Assembly (NCBI RefSeq): GCF_028622875.1
Contig: NZ_CP117709.1
Location: 5,893,001 to 5,957,000, forward strand
Source: Streptomyces sp. MMBL 11-1
GTDB lineage: Bacteria > Actinomycetota > Actinomycetes > Streptomycetales > Streptomycetaceae
Length of the DNA: 64,000 nucleotides
Reading direction: 5' to 3'
The translations under genes and the position numbers were made by a program. The notes beneath the pieces were generated by a model. That model ran no database searches and was not told the DNA's origin. It saw only the letters and a program-made list of their open reading frames with translations. Shown in pieces: positions 63,331-64,000 of the stretch (position 1 is the first letter of the stretch; every line of letters starts with the position of its first letter).

Positions 63331-63420
63331 CCCGTGCCGGTGCGACCCGTGCTGGTCCCGCCCGTGCCGGTCCGGCCCGTGCCGGTGCGACCCGTGCTGG
63401 TCCCGCCCGTGCCGGTCCAC
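63331..63420. repeat. Six 15-bp tandem repeats
   Basis: Units of CCCGTGCCGGTGCGA, CCCGTGCTGGTCCCG and CCCGTGCCGGTCCGG type follow without gaps, with a 45-bp higher-order period. The surrounding gap (63154-63574) has no supported gene; open frames here merely read the repeat. Confidence 0.9.
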
Positions 63421-63574
63421 CCTTGCCCGTCCGGCGTAACGCAGGCAGGCCAATGACGGAGCTCCCGGGTGACGGGCGGGGCCGGTGGATGTGTGAGTTC
63501 CGGTTGAGGGGATACGCGGAGTGTCCCGGCACCACGAGGGTGCGGGGGCGTCGGCAACGTAAAGGGAGATTTCC

Positions 63575-63841
63575 GTGGGCATCATCGCCTGGATCCTCAT
63601 CGGCCTGTTCGCGGGGCTCATCGCCAAGGCGCTGATGCCCGGCAAGGACCCCGGGGGCTGCCTCATCACGATCGTCATCGGCATCGTGGGCGGGCTGCTC
63701 GGCGGCTGGCTGGGCAAGGTGATCTTCGGCGTCGACTCGATCGACGGATTCTTCAGCCTGTCGACGTGGATCGCCGCAGTCGTCGGCTCGGTGATCGTCC
63801 TGCTCGTCTACCGCATGGTCGCGGGACAGCGATCGCGGTGA
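63575..63841 (+). CDS. GlsB/YeaQ/YmgE-family stress-response membrane protein
   Basis: An 88-residue protein with three hydrophobic segments and the family glycine pattern: IIAWILIGLFAGLIAKALMP, GCLITIVIGIVGGLLGGWLG, and TWIAAVVGSVIVLLVYRMV. Transglycosylase-associated proteins of this kind are induced by stress in other bacteria and sit in the membrane; their activity is not established. GTG 63575 has GGGAGA upstream. The length is typical. Confidence 0.93.
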   Translation: MGIIAWILIGLFAGLIAKALMPGKDPGGCLITIVIGIVGGLLGGWLGKVIFGVDSIDGFFSLSTWIAAVVGSVIVLLVYRMVAGQRSR

Positions 63842-63985
63842 CGCGGCGCGGAAAACCGTCGGAGGCGATTGCTCAACAAGTCAATTCGTCCATGTTTGCC
63901 TACATTGGCAGAGGATCAGCAGGGCAGCCGTAGCAGGAGCCATCGCCGACACGTCTGCGGAAGACGAACAAGAGGGAACGACGAC

Positions 63986-64000
63986 ATGACCGACACCTCT
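63986..64000 (+). CDS. Start of a further gene (only five codons visible)
   Basis: ATG with GAGGGA about nine bases upstream begins MTDTS and runs off the right edge. The preceding 144 bp include a relatively AT-rich stretch (63870-63920) that may be its promoter. The product cannot be identified. Confidence 0.5.

Overview
The window is a contiguous piece of a Streptomyces chromosome. It is uniformly very GC-rich, its codons overwhelmingly end in G or C, it uses GTG and TTG starts freely, and many genes have a TAGnnT-type -10 box only 5-7 nt before the start codon (leaderless transcripts). The gene order ligA - GGDEF/EAL gene - gatCAB ... ilvBNC - serA ... proline catabolism ... leuB - ilvE - cimA matches the conserved core arm I remember from S. 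coelicolor (roughly SCO5494-SCO5529). No rRNA, tRNA, CRISPR array, intact insertion sequence or prophage was found.

1-7 kb: the 3' end of ligA, an RmdB-like membrane c-di-GMP enzyme with an unusual Asn-Gly repeat tail, and the gatC-gatA-orf-gatB amidotransferase operon closed by a 24-bp hairpin. 7-20 kb: accessory genes, namely a Tat-exported phospholipase C with a candidate PHO box, an MMPL transporter with two palindromes upstream, a membrane protein, a 58-aa ORF plus a large LuxR-family (LAL) ATPase regulator, a DUF6191-like protein, a lipoprotein sugar dehydrogenase, an aldo/keto reductase and a 2-hydroxyacid dehydrogenase. 20-29 kb: a second GGDEF protein whose EAL domain is degenerate, then the branched-chain amino acid operon ilvB-ilvN-ilvC preceded by an attenuator with leader peptide MRTRILVLGKRVG, then serA.

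29-33.4 kb: the most interesting island. A polymorphic toxin has four membrane segments, a Flp-pilin-type cleavage motif, a Gly-rich linker and a C-terminal Tox-REase-5-like nuclease. It is followed by an Imm52-like immunity gene and a translationally coupled gene of unknown function. 33.4-41 kb: a cis-prenyltransferase, a PucR regulator divergent from proline dehydrogenase and P5C dehydrogenase, a nitroreductase, a streptogrisin-type protease and a chromosomal AAC(2')-I-like acetyltransferase.

41-48 kb: leuB, ilvE and cimA as separate units interleaved with an agmatine deiminase-TetR pair that has a perfect operator. cimA carries what looks like its own attenuator: a short ORF with tandem Ile codons followed by a terminator hairpin and U-run. 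Together with the ilvB attenuator this would tie Ile/Val/Leu synthesis to charged tRNA supply at two loci.

48-64 kb: a decayed ABC-ATPase remnant before a secreted GH3 glycosidase, exported and membrane proteins, a TetR / imine-reductase-like divergent pair with two operator-like palindromes, an AraC-GyrI regulator, a WhiJ-like triad (DUF5753 regulator, DUF397 protein with an internal duplication, AbaA-like ATPase), a thioredoxin-reductase-like flavoprotein, small membrane proteins and several short tandem repeats. The last 15 bases begin another gene.
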